Assembly (NCBI RefSeq): GCF_015351025.1
Contig: NZ_JADKRV010000001.1
Location: 62,001-126,000 of the forward strand
Direction of reading: 5' to 3'
DNA from: Curtobacterium sp. VKM Ac-1376
GTDB lineage: Bacteria > Actinomycetota > Actinomycetes > Actinomycetales > Microbacteriaceae
DNA: 64,000 nt
The notes beneath the pieces are model-generated. The model was not told the origin of the DNA. It saw nothing but the letters and a program-made list of their open reading frames with translations, and did not search any database. The position numbers and the translations under genes were made by a program. Below are positions 17,799 to 26,424 of the stretch, in pieces. Positions within the stretch are counted from its first letter, which is position 1. Each line of letters begins with the position of its first letter.

Positions 17799-18848
17799 AT
17801 GACGACGACGGACGCGAGCGACACGACGGAGACGACCCGGCCCTCCCGGCCGGTCACGCTGTTCACCGGACAGTGGGCCGACCTGCCCTTCGAGGAGGTG
17901 GCCCGGCTCGCTGGCGAGTGGGGCTACGACGGCCTGGAGATCGCCTGCTGGGGCGACCACCTGGACGTCCGGCGCGCCGCGACGGACCCTTCCTACGTCG
18001 CGGGCCGCCGGGCGATCCTGGAACGCAACGGGCTGCAGGTCTGGACCATCGCGAACCACCTGGTCGGCCAGGCGGTGTGCGACGACCCCATCGACCAGCG
18101 GCACGAGGACATCCTGCCGCCGCACGTGTGGGGCGACGGCCACCCCGAGGGTGTGCGGCAGCGCGCGGCCGAGGAGCTGCAATGGACCGCTCGCGCCGCC
18201 GCAGCACTCGGCGTCGACACCGTCACGGGGTTCTCCGGCTCGTCGATCTGGAAGACCGTCGCCGGGTTCCCGCCCGTTCCACCGTCGATGATCGACGCCG
18301 GGTACCAGGACTTCCACGACCGCTGGTCGCCGATCCTCGACGTGTTCGAGGAAGTGGGCGTCCGCTTCGCGCTCGAGGTGCACCCGTCCGAGATCGCCTA
18401 CGACTACTGGACCGCGCGGCGCACGCTCGAGGTGTTCCAGGGCCGGCCGGCCTTCGGGTTCAACTTCGATCCGTCACACTTCGTCTGGCAGGACCTCGAC
18501 CCCGCAGTGTTCCTGCTCGACTTCGCCGACCGGGTGTACCACGTGCACTGCAAGGAGTCGGTGAAGCAGCTCGACGGACGCAACGGGCGGCTCGGCTCGC
18601 ACCTGGCCTGGGGCGACCCGCGCCGCGGCTGGGACTTCGTCACCGCCGGCCACGGGGACGTGCCGTGGGAGCGGGTGTTCCGTGTGCTGAACCACATCGG
18701 GTACGCCGGACCGACCAGCGTCGAGTGGGAGGACGCCGGGATGGACCGGCTCGTCGGCGCTCCCGAGGCGCTGGCGTTCGTCCGGCGGCTCGGGACCATC
18801 GCGCCGCCGGAGGCGTCGTTCGACGCGGCGTTCTCGCGCTCGCGCTGA
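17799..18848 (+). CDS. TIM-barrel sugar phosphate isomerase/epimerase-like protein
   Basis: A 349-residue xylose-isomerase-like TIM barrel (AP endonuclease 2 superfamily). Metal-site residues appear in [32 protein letters not shown] and TSVEWEDAG. The motif [37 protein letters not shown] marks the start of the barrel. The ATG at 17799 has GAGGAAGGA eight bases upstream. The family includes epimerases, isomerases and keto-glycoside lyases, so the exact reaction is open. It follows two Gfo/Idh genes and ThuA. Confidence 0.88.
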   Translation: MTTTDASDTTETTRPSRPVTLFTGQWADLPFEEVARLAGEWGYDGLEIACWGDHLDVRRAATDPSYVAGRRAILERNGLQVWTIANHLVGQAVCDDPIDQRHEDILPPHVWGDGHPEGVRQRAAEELQWTARAAAALGVDTVTGFSGSSIWKTVAGFPPVPPSMIDAGYQDFHDRWSPILDVFEEVGVRFALEVHPSEIAYDYWTARRTLEVFQGRPAFGFNFDPSHFVWQDLDPAVFLLDFADRVYHVHCKESVKQLDGRNGRLGSHLAWGDPRRGWDFVTAGHGDVPWERVFRVLNHIGYAGPTSVEWEDAGMDRLVGAPEALAFVRRLGTIAPPEASFDAAFSRSR

Positions 18849-18970
18849 CCGGTTCTTCGCCGGGATCTCGCGCTGCGCGACCGTTCACGGGTCCGCCGGT
18901 GCAAAACTCGTCGCTCAGCCCGGAACCCCACCCGCTCGACCACGACCCCGTCCACCCCCGAGGAGGACCC

Positions 18971-20203
18971 ATGGCACGGCAGACCACCGCGACGCCGGGC
19001 AACGCCGCGCGTGTCCTCCGGCTCGTCCACGAGGACGGCCCCGTCACCCGCGCCGAGCTCACCCGGCGCACCGGCCTGAACCGCTCGACGATCCTCGCGC
19101 TCGTCGGGGAACTCGTCGACGCCGGCCTCGTGCACGAGGAGACCCCGGCCGCGGGGACACCCGGTGCCGGAGTCGGACGGCCGAGCGGGGTCGTGCGGGC
19201 GTCGGCCGACGTCCTCGCCGCCGCGGTCACGGTCGAGATCGACGCCGTCGGGGTCGCCCTCGTCGGCCTCGACGGCACCGTGCGCGACCGGCTGGTCGAG
19301 CCGCAGACCACCGTGCCCACCGCGGCGCAGGCGATCGACGCCGTCGCCCGGGTCCTCGCAGCGCTCCTCGCCCGCACCGGACCGGCGGCCCGGGTCGTCG
19401 GGGTCGGTGTCGCCGTGCCCGGCATCGTCCGGGTCGAGGACGGCACCGTGCGCGACGCCCCGCACCTCGGATGGCGTGACGAACCCCTCGCCGCACCGCT
19501 CGCGGAACGCCTGGGACTGCCGGTCCGGGCCGCGAACGACGCCAACCTCGGCGCCTGGGCGGAACGGCTGTACGGCAGTGCCCGCGGCGTCGACGACCTC
19601 GTGTACCTGAACGGCGGCGCGAGCGGCATCGGCGGCGGGATCGTCAGCGCCGGCCGACCCTTCAGCGGTGCCGACGGGTACGCGGGCGAGCTCGGGCACA
19701 CCTTCGTCGCGGCGAACGGGATCCGCTGCCACTGCGGCGCGGTCGGCTGCCTGGAGACCGAGGCCTCGCGCTCCGCCCTGACCGACGTCACCGGGACCCC
19801 GCCGGACGACCTCGACGCGCTCGCCGCGGCGCTCGCCCAGGGCCGGCCCGAGGTCGAGCGGGTCGTCGACCGACAGGTCACCGCACTCGCGACCGCGCTG
19901 CGGAACGCCATCCACACGGTCGACCCCGAGGTCGTCGTGCTCGGCGGGTTCCTCGGTGCGCTGCTCGGGCACGTCGGCGACCGGGTCGAGACCGACGTCC
20001 GGGCGCAGACGATGGCCGCCATGACCGACCGGCTCCGGATCGTCCCGGCGGCACTCGGCCGCGACGTCCTGGTCCGTGGCGCCGCCGAGATCGGCTTCGC
20101 GGAGCTGCTGCGCGACGCCACGATGCCCGCGGCGCCCGCCGCCCCCTCCACCACCCACACGTCCGGCCGCGACGACGCGACCGAGGAAGCGAGAACCGCA
20201 TGA
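18971..20203 (+). CDS. ROK-family transcriptional regulator (XylR-like)
   Basis: A 410-residue repressor. Residues 8-65 form a winged helix-turn-helix (ARVLRLVHEDGPVTRAELTRRTGLNRSTILALV). The ROK sugar-binding domain follows, with AANDANLGAWAE, GYAGELGH and the zinc motif CHCGAVGCLE. The usual DxGGT phosphate-binding motif is replaced (VEIDAVGVALVG), so it is a regulator rather than a kinase. AGGAGG precedes the ATG. It is the best candidate to bind the repeat in front of xylA. Its stop overlaps the next ATG. Confidence 0.92.
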   Translation: MARQTTATPGNAARVLRLVHEDGPVTRAELTRRTGLNRSTILALVGELVDAGLVHEETPAAGTPGAGVGRPSGVVRASADVLAAAVTVEIDAVGVALVGLDGTVRDRLVEPQTTVPTAAQAIDAVARVLAALLARTGPAARVVGVGVAVPGIVRVEDGTVRDAPHLGWRDEPLAAPLAERLGLPVRAANDANLGAWAERLYGSARGVDDLVYLNGGASGIGGGIVSAGRPFSGADGYAGELGHTFVAANGIRCHCGAVGCLETEASRSALTDVTGTPPDDLDALAAALAQGRPEVERVVDRQVTALATALRNAIHTVDPEVVVLGGFLGALLGHVGDRVETDVRAQTMAAMTDRLRIVPAALGRDVLVRGAAEIGFAELLRDATMPAAPAAPSTTHTSGRDDATEEARTA

Positions 20204-21231
20204 CCTCCACCCAGCGCACCAGCGTGCTGCTCGGCACGCAGGACCTGACCGTCGAGGACCGCCCCGTCCCCGCCGTCGACCCGGGCGACGTGCTCGTCCG
20301 CGTCGCGGCCGTCGGCGTCTGCGGCTCCGACGTGCACTACTACCGCCACGGGCGCATCGGCGACTTCGTCGTCGAGGAACCGCTCGTCCTCGGCCACGAG
20401 CTCTCCGGCACCATCGCCGCCGTCGGCGAGGGCGTCGACCCGTCCCGAGTGGGGGAGCGCGTCGCCATCGAGCCGCAGCGCCCCTGCCACCGCTGCGCGC
20501 AGTGCCTGGCCGGCCGCTACAACCTGTGCCCGCACATGCGCTTCTACGCGACCCCTCCCGTCGACGGCGCCTTCACCGAGTTCGTCACCATCGAGGCCGG
20601 GTTCGCGCACGTCCTGCCCGACAGTGTCTCGTTCGAGGCCGGCGCGCTCCTCGAACCCCTGTCCGTCGGCATCGCCGCCGTCCGCAAGGCCGGCATCGTC
20701 CCCGGTTCGTCGGTGCTCATCGCCGGTGCCGGTCCGATCGGCATCATCTGCGCGCAGGTCGCGAAGGCCTTCGGTGCCTCGCGCATCGTCGTCAGCGACC
20801 TCGTCGCCGAGCGCCGTGAACGCGCCCTGCGGTACGGCGCGACCGAGGTCGTCGACCCCACGGCCGTGTCGGTCGCGTCGGACATCGTCCCCGTCGACGC
20901 CTTCATCGACGCCAGCGGTGCACCCCGCGCGGTGTCGGACGGCATCAAGGCCGTGGGCCCTGCCGGTGCCGCGGTACTCGTCGGGCTCGGGAACTCCGAG
21001 ATGACGCTGCCGGTCGAGCACATCCAGAACCTCGAGGTCACCGTCACCGGGATCTTCCGGTACACGAACACGTGGCCGGTCGCCATCGAGCTGGTCGCGT
21101 CCGGGCAGGTCGACCTCGACTCGCTCGTCACCGGCCGCTTCGGGCTCGACGACGTGCGCGAGGCCCTCGAGAGCGACACCGACCCGGCATCGCTCAAGTC
21201 CGTCGTCTACCCCGGCGGCGTCCCCGCCTGA
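20200..21231 (+). CDS. Zinc-dependent polyol dehydrogenase (xylitol/sorbitol dehydrogenase type)
   Basis: A 343-residue medium-chain dehydrogenase. Catalytic zinc site: GVCGSDVHYYRHG and GHELSG. Structural zinc: four cysteines in PCHRCAQCLAGRYNLC. NAD-binding: IAGAGPIGIICAQ with a following Asp (VVSDL), which favours NAD. The pattern is typical of sorbitol and xylitol dehydrogenases, which make ketoses such as xylulose. The ATG overlaps the ROK stop. Xylulose made here could feed XylB. Confidence 0.9.
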   Translation: MTSTQRTSVLLGTQDLTVEDRPVPAVDPGDVLVRVAAVGVCGSDVHYYRHGRIGDFVVEEPLVLGHELSGTIAAVGEGVDPSRVGERVAIEPQRPCHRCAQCLAGRYNLCPHMRFYATPPVDGAFTEFVTIEAGFAHVLPDSVSFEAGALLEPLSVGIAAVRKAGIVPGSSVLIAGAGPIGIICAQVAKAFGASRIVVSDLVAERRERALRYGATEVVDPTAVSVASDIVPVDAFIDASGAPRAVSDGIKAVGPAGAAVLVGLGNSEMTLPVEHIQNLEVTVTGIFRYTNTWPVAIELVASGQVDLDSLVTGRFGLDDVREALESDTDPASLKSVVYPGGVPA

Positions 21232-21249
21232 GCGTGCTGCGCGTCGTCC

Positions 21250-21312
21250 GGTGCGAGGTTCCGTAATCCGTGACGGCGCTCAGACCGCGCACGGAGTGCG
21301 GGACCTCGCACC
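21250..21312. repeat. Intergenic palindrome, family B copy 1
   Basis: Arms GGTGCGAGGTTCCGT (21250-21264) and GCGGGACCTCGCACC (21298-21312) are inverted with two mismatches. An inner pair CCGTG (21268-21272) / CACGG (21290-21294) is nested inside. A second copy is at 32252-32312. It lies just after the polyol dehydrogenase gene. Confidence 0.7.
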
Positions 21313-21372
21313 AGGCGAGCGAGCCCGCGGAAGCGCACGCGGAAGCGCGCGGGGTGGCGACGCACGCACGGT

Positions 21373-21418
21373 GCGGACGGGAGGCGCGGGGCGGGCCCGA
21401 CCCGCGCCTCCCGTCCGC
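21373..21418. repeat. Intergenic hairpin, family A copy
   Basis: Arms 21373-21390 and 21401-21418 pair perfectly over 18 bp around a ten-base loop. The core GGACGGGAGGCGCGGG belongs to the same family as 6239-6286. It lies between the polyol dehydrogenase and the MFS gene, both on the plus strand, and may end the sugar operon. Confidence 0.75.
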
Positions 21419-21462
21419 CACGTGACCCGGAACGGGGCCACCGTCGCGTCACCGGGACACGC

Positions 21463-21468
21463 TACGGT
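21463..21468 (+). promoter_or_regulatory. -10 box, probably leaderless MFS transcript
   Basis: TACGGT ends six bases before the ATG of the MFS gene, and there is no ribosome-binding site. The arrangement matches several other genes in this window. Confidence 0.5.
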
Positions 21469-21474
21469 TCGCCC

Positions 21475-22857
21475 ATGACCGCTTCTCCGGCCGCCGTGGT
21501 GCCGCAGCGCACCGATCGGCGCGCGCTCGTGTCCTGGGCGCTCTGGGACTGGGGCTCCGCCGCGTTCAACGCCGTCGTCACCACCTTCGTGTTCAGCACG
21601 TACCTGGCGAGCCGCGCGTTCGTGGACCCGGCGCTCGTCGGCGACACGTCGGCGGCGGGCAAGGCGATCGTCGAACGCGAGCTCGCGCACAACGCGGCCG
21701 TCGTGTCGACCGCCCTGACGATCGCGGGGATCGTCGTGGCGCTCGTCGCCCCGGCCATGGGGCGGCTCGCCGACACGTCGGGCCACCGTCGCCGATCGGT
21801 CCTCATCGCCACGATCGGCGTCGCGCTGTCGATCGGCGGCATGGTCTTCGTCGCGCCGAGCCAGCCGTACCTGCTGCTCGGCGCCGCCCTGCTCGGCATC
21901 GGGACCGTCGCCTACGAGATCGCGAGCGTCGGCTACAACGCCATGATCGGGCAGATCGCCCAGGGTGAGCGCACCGGTCGTGTGTCCGCGATCGGCTGGG
22001 CCGCCGGGTACTTCGGCGGCATCGTGCTGCTCGTGGTGCTGCTCGTGCTCTGCATCCAGGACTTCCGGGGTGACGGCGTCGTCGGTGGGTTGCTGCAGCT
22101 GCCGGCCACGGTCGCCGCCGGCCAGTGGGACGTGCGTGTCGCGATCGGCATCGCCGCCGTCTGGTTGGCCGTCAGCTCGATCCCGCTGTTCCTCACCATC
22201 CCCGAGGCGGTGCCGGACCGCACCCGTGGCGGCGGCGTCCTCGGGGCCTACGCGGACCTGGTCCGGGACATCGCCCGGTTGTGGCGGGAGCGTCGGAACG
22301 TCCTCGCGTTCCTGCTCGCCAGCGCCGTCTTCCGCGACGGCGTCGGAGCCGTCTTCACCTTCGGCGGGATCGTCGCCGCCCAGGTCTTCGGGTTCAGCGC
22401 GTCCGAGGTGATCCTGTTCGCCATCGCCGCGAACGTCGTCGCCGGGGTCGCCACGTTCGTCTCCGGACGCCTCGACGACCGCTTCGGCTCCCGCGCGCTC
22501 ATCATGGTCTCGCTCGTCGGGCTCGCCCTGTGCGGGGTCGGGGTGTTCGCCGCCGGCACCCGGACCGAGTGGTTCTGGGTGCTGGGCCTGACCCTCGCCG
22601 TGTTCGTCGGGCCCGTGCAGTCGTCGTCGCGGGCGTACCTGGCGCGCCTGGCCGTACCCGGCCGCGAGGGCGAGCTCTTCGGCCTCTACGCCACCACCGG
22701 CCGTGCCGCCTCGTTCCTCGCGCCGGCGCTGTTCGGCGTCGCGGTGACGGTCGGCGGGTCGACGCGCTTCGGGATCCTCGGGGTCGTCGTCGTGCTCGTC
22801 GCGGGGTTGGTCCTGATGGCGTTCGTGAAGCCGGAACCGCGGGTCGCGCGCGCCTGA
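21475..22857 (+). CDS. MFS transporter, UMF1 family
   Basis: A 460-residue inner-membrane protein with about 12 transmembrane segments. The N-terminal signature VSWALWDWGSAAFNAVVTTFVFSTYL and GRLADTSGHRRR place it in the UMF1 (Atg22-like) group of the major facilitator superfamily. Bacterial members are exporters of mostly unknown substrates. It stands alone between two repeat-containing gaps and is not obviously tied to the sugar genes. Confidence 0.88.
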   Translation: MTASPAAVVPQRTDRRALVSWALWDWGSAAFNAVVTTFVFSTYLASRAFVDPALVGDTSAAGKAIVERELAHNAAVVSTALTIAGIVVALVAPAMGRLADTSGHRRRSVLIATIGVALSIGGMVFVAPSQPYLLLGAALLGIGTVAYEIASVGYNAMIGQIAQGERTGRVSAIGWAAGYFGGIVLLVVLLVLCIQDFRGDGVVGGLLQLPATVAAGQWDVRVAIGIAAVWLAVSSIPLFLTIPEAVPDRTRGGGVLGAYADLVRDIARLWRERRNVLAFLLASAVFRDGVGAVFTFGGIVAAQVFGFSASEVILFAIAANVVAGVATFVSGRLDDRFGSRALIMVSLVGLALCGVGVFAAGTRTEWFWVLGLTLAVFVGPVQSSSRAYLARLAVPGREGELFGLYATTGRAASFLAPALFGVAVTVGGSTRFGILGVVVVLVAGLVLMAFVKPEPRVARA

Positions 22858-22897
22858 GTCGTGTCGTGTCTGCGGTGCGGCGTGCCGTCGCCCCGGC

Positions 22898-22920
22898 CTG
22901 GAGGCGCGGTGCCCGTCCGT
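22898..22920. repeat. Half copy of family A repeat
   Basis: CTGGAGGCGCGGTGCCCGTC matches one arm of the family A palindromes, but no opposite arm is found nearby. It lies in the 148-base gap between the MFS gene and glmU. Confidence 0.45.
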
Positions 22921-22993
22921 CCGCAGGCTGCGGTTGTGCGCACGGTTCCGCACAGGGCCGTGGTCGCGTCGGGCGGCCCGGGCCGCGGTGCGC

Positions 22994-22999
22994 CAGGAT
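22994..22999 (+). promoter_or_regulatory. -10 box of a probably leaderless glmU transcript
   Basis: CAGGAT ends six bases before the ATG of glmU. No convincing Shine-Dalgarno sequence is present in the remaining six bases. Confidence 0.45.
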
Positions 23000-23005
23000 G
23001 GGTGC

Positions 23006-24433
23006 ATGACCGACCAGCGCATCGCCGTCGTCGTCCTCGCCGCCGGGCAGGGCACGCGCATGAAGTCGTCCACGCCCAAGGTGCTGCACCGGCTCGCCGG
23101 GCTGCCGCTCATCGGGCACGTCCTGCGGACGGCGTCGTCCCTCGGCCCCGAGCACGTCGCCGTCGTCGTGCGGCACGAGCGTGACCGGGTCGCGGCCGAG
23201 GTCGTGGAGCGCGCGCCCGACGCGATCGTCGTCGACCAGGACGACGTCCCCGGCACCGGCCGTGCGGTCGAGGTGGCCGTCCAGGCGCTCCCGGCCGACT
23301 TCGACGGTGCCGTCGTGGTGCTGTCCGGCGACGTCCCGCTGCTCGATGCCGCGTCCCTCCGTCTGCTCGTCGACGCCCACGTCGGTGCCGCCAACGCCGT
23401 CACGCTCGTCAGCGCGATCGCCCCCGACCCGACCGGCCTCGGCCGTGTCGTGCGTGATGCCTCCGGCTCGTTCGTCGGGGTCGTGGAGCACAGGGACGCC
23501 ACGGCGGAGCAGCTCGCGATCACCGAGACGAACGCCGGCATCTACGCTTTCGACGCCGCGCACCTGCGGGCCGTGCTGCCCCTGCTGACCACCGCCAACG
23601 CGCAGGGCGAGAAGTACATCACCGACGCCCCGACGCTCATCGCCGAGCGCGGCGGGATCATCGACGTCGTCACGCTCTCCGACCAGTGGCTCGTCGCGGG
23701 CATCAACGACCGTGCCCAGCTCGGCGACGCTGCCCGCGAACTCAATGCCCGCATCGTCCGTCAGCACCAGCTCGCGGGGATCACGGTGCAGGACCCTGCG
23801 ACCACCTGGATCGACCTCGACGTGACGATCGAGCCCGACGCCGAGATCCTGCCGGGCACCCAGCTCATCGGGGCCACGGCCATCGCCGCCGGTGCCGTGG
23901 TCGGTCCGGACACCACGCTGCGCGACACCGAGGTCGGTGCCCGCGCGACGGTGAACCGGGTCGACGCCACGCTCGCGGTGATCGGCGACGGCGCCTCGGT
24001 CGGTCCCTTCGCCTACCTGCGCCCGGGCACGATCCTCGGCGACGACGGCAAGATCGGCACCTTCGTCGAGACGAAGAACGCGACGATCGGCCGCGGCAGC
24101 AAGGTGCCGCACCTGTCCTACATCGGCGACGCCGAGGTGGGCGAGGACTCCAACATCGGCGCGAACACCATCACCGCGAACTACGACGGCGTCCACAAGC
24201 ACCGCACCGAGGTCGGGTCGCACGTCCGTACAGGCTCGCACAACGTGTTCGTCGCCCCGGTTAGGATTGGTGACGGTGCGTACACCGGCGCCGGGACCAC
24301 CGTCCGCAAGGACGTTCCGGCCGGATCGCTCGCGATCAGCTACGCCCCACAGCGCACCACCGACGGATGGGTCGAGGAACACCGACCCGGCACACCGGCG
24401 GCCGAGGCTGCTCGGCTCGCGAACGGCGAATAG
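23006..24433 (+). CDS. glmU: Bifunctional GlmU (UDP-GlcNAc pyrophosphorylase/GlcN-1-P acetyltransferase)
   Basis: A 475-residue cytoplasmic enzyme making UDP-N-acetylglucosamine for peptidoglycan. The N-terminal uridyltransferase has LAAGQGTRMKSSTPKVLH and GDVPLLD. The C-terminal left-handed beta-helix acetyltransferase has the hexapeptide repeats, with YLRPGT, ETKNATIG, LSYIGDAEVG and ANYDGVHKHRT. The length is typical of actinobacteria. prs follows after 62 bases, a common pairing in this phylum. Confidence 0.97.
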   Translation: MTDQRIAVVVLAAGQGTRMKSSTPKVLHRLAGLPLIGHVLRTASSLGPEHVAVVVRHERDRVAAEVVERAPDAIVVDQDDVPGTGRAVEVAVQALPADFDGAVVVLSGDVPLLDAASLRLLVDAHVGAANAVTLVSAIAPDPTGLGRVVRDASGSFVGVVEHRDATAEQLAITETNAGIYAFDAAHLRAVLPLLTTANAQGEKYITDAPTLIAERGGIIDVVTLSDQWLVAGINDRAQLGDAARELNARIVRQHQLAGITVQDPATTWIDLDVTIEPDAEILPGTQLIGATAIAAGAVVGPDTTLRDTEVGARATVNRVDATLAVIGDGASVGPFAYLRPGTILGDDGKIGTFVETKNATIGRGSKVPHLSYIGDAEVGEDSNIGANTITANYDGVHKHRTEVGSHVRTGSHNVFVAPVRIGDGAYTGAGTTVRKDVPAGSLAISYAPQRTTDGWVEEHRPGTPAAEAARLANGE

Positions 24434-24495
24434 ATCCTGGCGACCCACCCGTCGCCGACATCGACCCCTCGTGGGTCAGGGAGTGAGCACCGCAC

Positions 24496-25473
24496 TTGTC
24501 CGGAATCAAGACAACCGGCCAGAAACGACTCGTCCTCGTCTCGGGGCGAGCACACCCGGCGCTCTCGGCCGAGATCGCGGAGGAGCTCGGGGTCGACCTC
24601 GTCCCGACCGATGCCCGGACCTTCGCGAACGGTGAGCTCTACGCCCGCTTCGACGAGTCCGTTCGCGGCTGCGACGCCTTCGTCATCCAGTCGCACACCG
24701 CGCCGATCAACGAGTGGCTCATGGAGCAGCTCATCATGGTCGATGCCCTGAAGCGTGCCTCGGCGAAGCGGATCACGGTCGTCGCGCCGTTCTACCCGTA
24801 CGCCCGCCAGGACAAGAAGGGCCGTGGCCGCGAGCCGATCTCGGCCCGGCTCGTCGCCGACCTGTTCAAGGCCGCCGGCGCGCACCGCATCATGAGCGTC
24901 GACCTGCACGCCGCCCAGATCCAGGGCTTCTTCGACGGCCCGGTGGACCACCTGTTCGCCATGCCGGTGCTGCTCGAGCACTTCCGCCAGATCCTCGACC
25001 CGAAGACACTGACGGTCGTGTCGCCGGACATGGGCCGCGTGCGCGTCGCCGACATCTGGTCCGAGAAGCTCGGTGCGCCGCTCGCCATCATCCACAAGCG
25101 CCGCGACCCGCTCGTGCCGAACCAGGTCTCGGTGCACGAGATCGTCGGTGACGTCAGCGGCCGCGTGTGCCTGCTCGTCGACGACCTCATCGACACCGGT
25201 CGGACGATCGCCAAGGCCGCCGAGGCGCTCAAGGACGCCGGTGCCACGGGCGTCGTCGTCGCCGCGACGCACGCCGTGTTCTCCGACCCCGCCACGGAGC
25301 TGCTGCAGAGCGAGTTCATCGACCGCGTCGTCGTGACGGACACCCTGCCCGTCCCGCACGAGAAGCGCTGGCCCCGGCTCGAGGTCCTGCCGATCGCCCC
25401 GCTCATCGCCCGCGCCATCCACGAGGTCTTCGACGACGGCTCGGTGACCTCCATGTTCGATGGAGCCGCTTGA
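24496..25473 (+). CDS. prs: Ribose-phosphate pyrophosphokinase (PRPP synthetase)
   Basis: A 325-residue enzyme making PRPP from ribose-5-phosphate and ATP. Motifs: FANGELYARFDESVRG, FYPYARQDKKGRGREPIS, DLHAAQIQGFF and the PRPP-binding loop VDDLIDTGRTI. The TTG at 24496 gives the normal N-terminus MSGIKTTGQKRLVLVSG; a GGGAGTGAG lies upstream at a somewhat long spacing. It is co-oriented with glmU and overlaps the next gene (TTGA). Confidence 0.95.
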   Translation: MSGIKTTGQKRLVLVSGRAHPALSAEIAEELGVDLVPTDARTFANGELYARFDESVRGCDAFVIQSHTAPINEWLMEQLIMVDALKRASAKRITVVAPFYPYARQDKKGRGREPISARLVADLFKAAGAHRIMSVDLHAAQIQGFFDGPVDHLFAMPVLLEHFRQILDPKTLTVVSPDMGRVRVADIWSEKLGAPLAIIHKRRDPLVPNQVSVHEIVGDVSGRVCLLVDDLIDTGRTIAKAAEALKDAGATGVVVAATHAVFSDPATELLQSEFIDRVVVTDTLPVPHEKRWPRLEVLPIAPLIARAIHEVFDDGSVTSMFDGAA

Positions 25474-26249
25474 CCCACCCCGCGCGTGATGCCCTCGCGG
25501 CCCGGCTCCGGGCCGTGGGGAGCGTCTTCGCCGAGGACGAAGCCGACCTGCTGCTCGAGGCAGGGGACGGTGAGCCGGTGCGACTCCGGACCCTCGTGCA
25601 GCGTCGGCTGGCCGGTGAGCCGCTCGAGTACGTGCTCGGCTGGGCCGCCTTCGACGGGCACCGCATCCGTGTGACCGCAGGGGTGTTCGTGCCGCGCGCC
25701 CGCACCACCGTCGTCGTCGAGCAGGCCGCGCGCCGACTGCAGCGCTACGGCCGCGTGGTCGACCTGTGCTGCGGCGCCGGTGCGATCTCGGTCGCGCTGC
25801 TCGCCCGTGTCGGTGCGCTCGACCTCGTCGCCGCGGACATCGACCCGGACGCCGTCGACGTCGCCGCCGAGAACATCGGCGACCGCGGCATCGTCGTCGC
25901 GGGTGACCTGTTCGCCCCGCTGCCCGAGCGCTTCCGCGGCACAGTCGACGTCGTCGCGGTGAACGCCCCGTACGTGCCGACGGCGTCGATCGACCTGATG
26001 CCGGTCGAAGCCCGGGAGCACGAGCACCGCGTCGCGCTCGACGGCGGCGAGGACGGTCTCGACCTGCACCGTCGCATCGCCGCGGGTGCCGGGGAGTGGC
26101 TCCGCCCCGGTGGGGCCGTCGTCATCGAGGTGTCGGAGGAGCAGGCTGAGCGGTCCGTCGCTGCCTTCACGGACGCCGGCTTCGACGCGCAGGTCGAGCG
26201 GGACGACGAGGTCGACGGCACCTGCGTCGTCGCGGCGCTCCCGGCCTGA
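25470..26249 (+). CDS. PrmC/HemK-like N5-glutamine methyltransferase paralogue
   Basis: A 259-residue SAM-dependent methyltransferase. VVDLCCGAGAISVAL is the SAM site and VNAPYVP is the target-binding motif. True PrmC has NPPY; NAPY marks a related subgroup whose substrate is unknown. The N-terminal helical region PLEYVLGWAAFDGHRIRVTAGVFVPR is PrmC-like. The TTG start overlaps the prs stop and has GGAG six bases upstream. Confidence 0.85.
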   Translation: MTHPARDALAARLRAVGSVFAEDEADLLLEAGDGEPVRLRTLVQRRLAGEPLEYVLGWAAFDGHRIRVTAGVFVPRARTTVVVEQAARRLQRYGRVVDLCCGAGAISVALLARVGALDLVAADIDPDAVDVAAENIGDRGIVVAGDLFAPLPERFRGTVDVVAVNAPYVPTASIDLMPVEAREHEHRVALDGGEDGLDLHRRIAAGAGEWLRPGGAVVIEVSEEQAERSVAAFTDAGFDAQVERDDEVDGTCVVAALPA

Positions 26250-26304
26250 TCCGCTCCGGTCCGAGGCGCGCCGTGTCCGTGTCCGTGTGCGTGCCGAGCG
26301 GTCA

Positions 26305-26420
26305 CGACATGCCGCTCAGGTTCGCCGAGGTGGCACGAAGTGCCGCCTGCTCGCCCGCGAACCGACGCTTTCGGCGATCTCGGCGCGACACGGGCGGCGT
26401 GTCACGCGACCCCGCGCAGG
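26305..26420. repeat. Degenerate intergenic repeat, family C copy 1
   Basis: A non-coding stretch containing GACATGCCGCT, then TCGCCGAGGTGGCACGAA, ending near GGGCGGCGTGTCACGCGAC. The same order of words occurs at 55447-55560. It fills the 175-base gap between the methyltransferase gene and a convergent molybdoenzyme gene. Confidence 0.5.
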
Positions 26421-26424
26421 ACCG

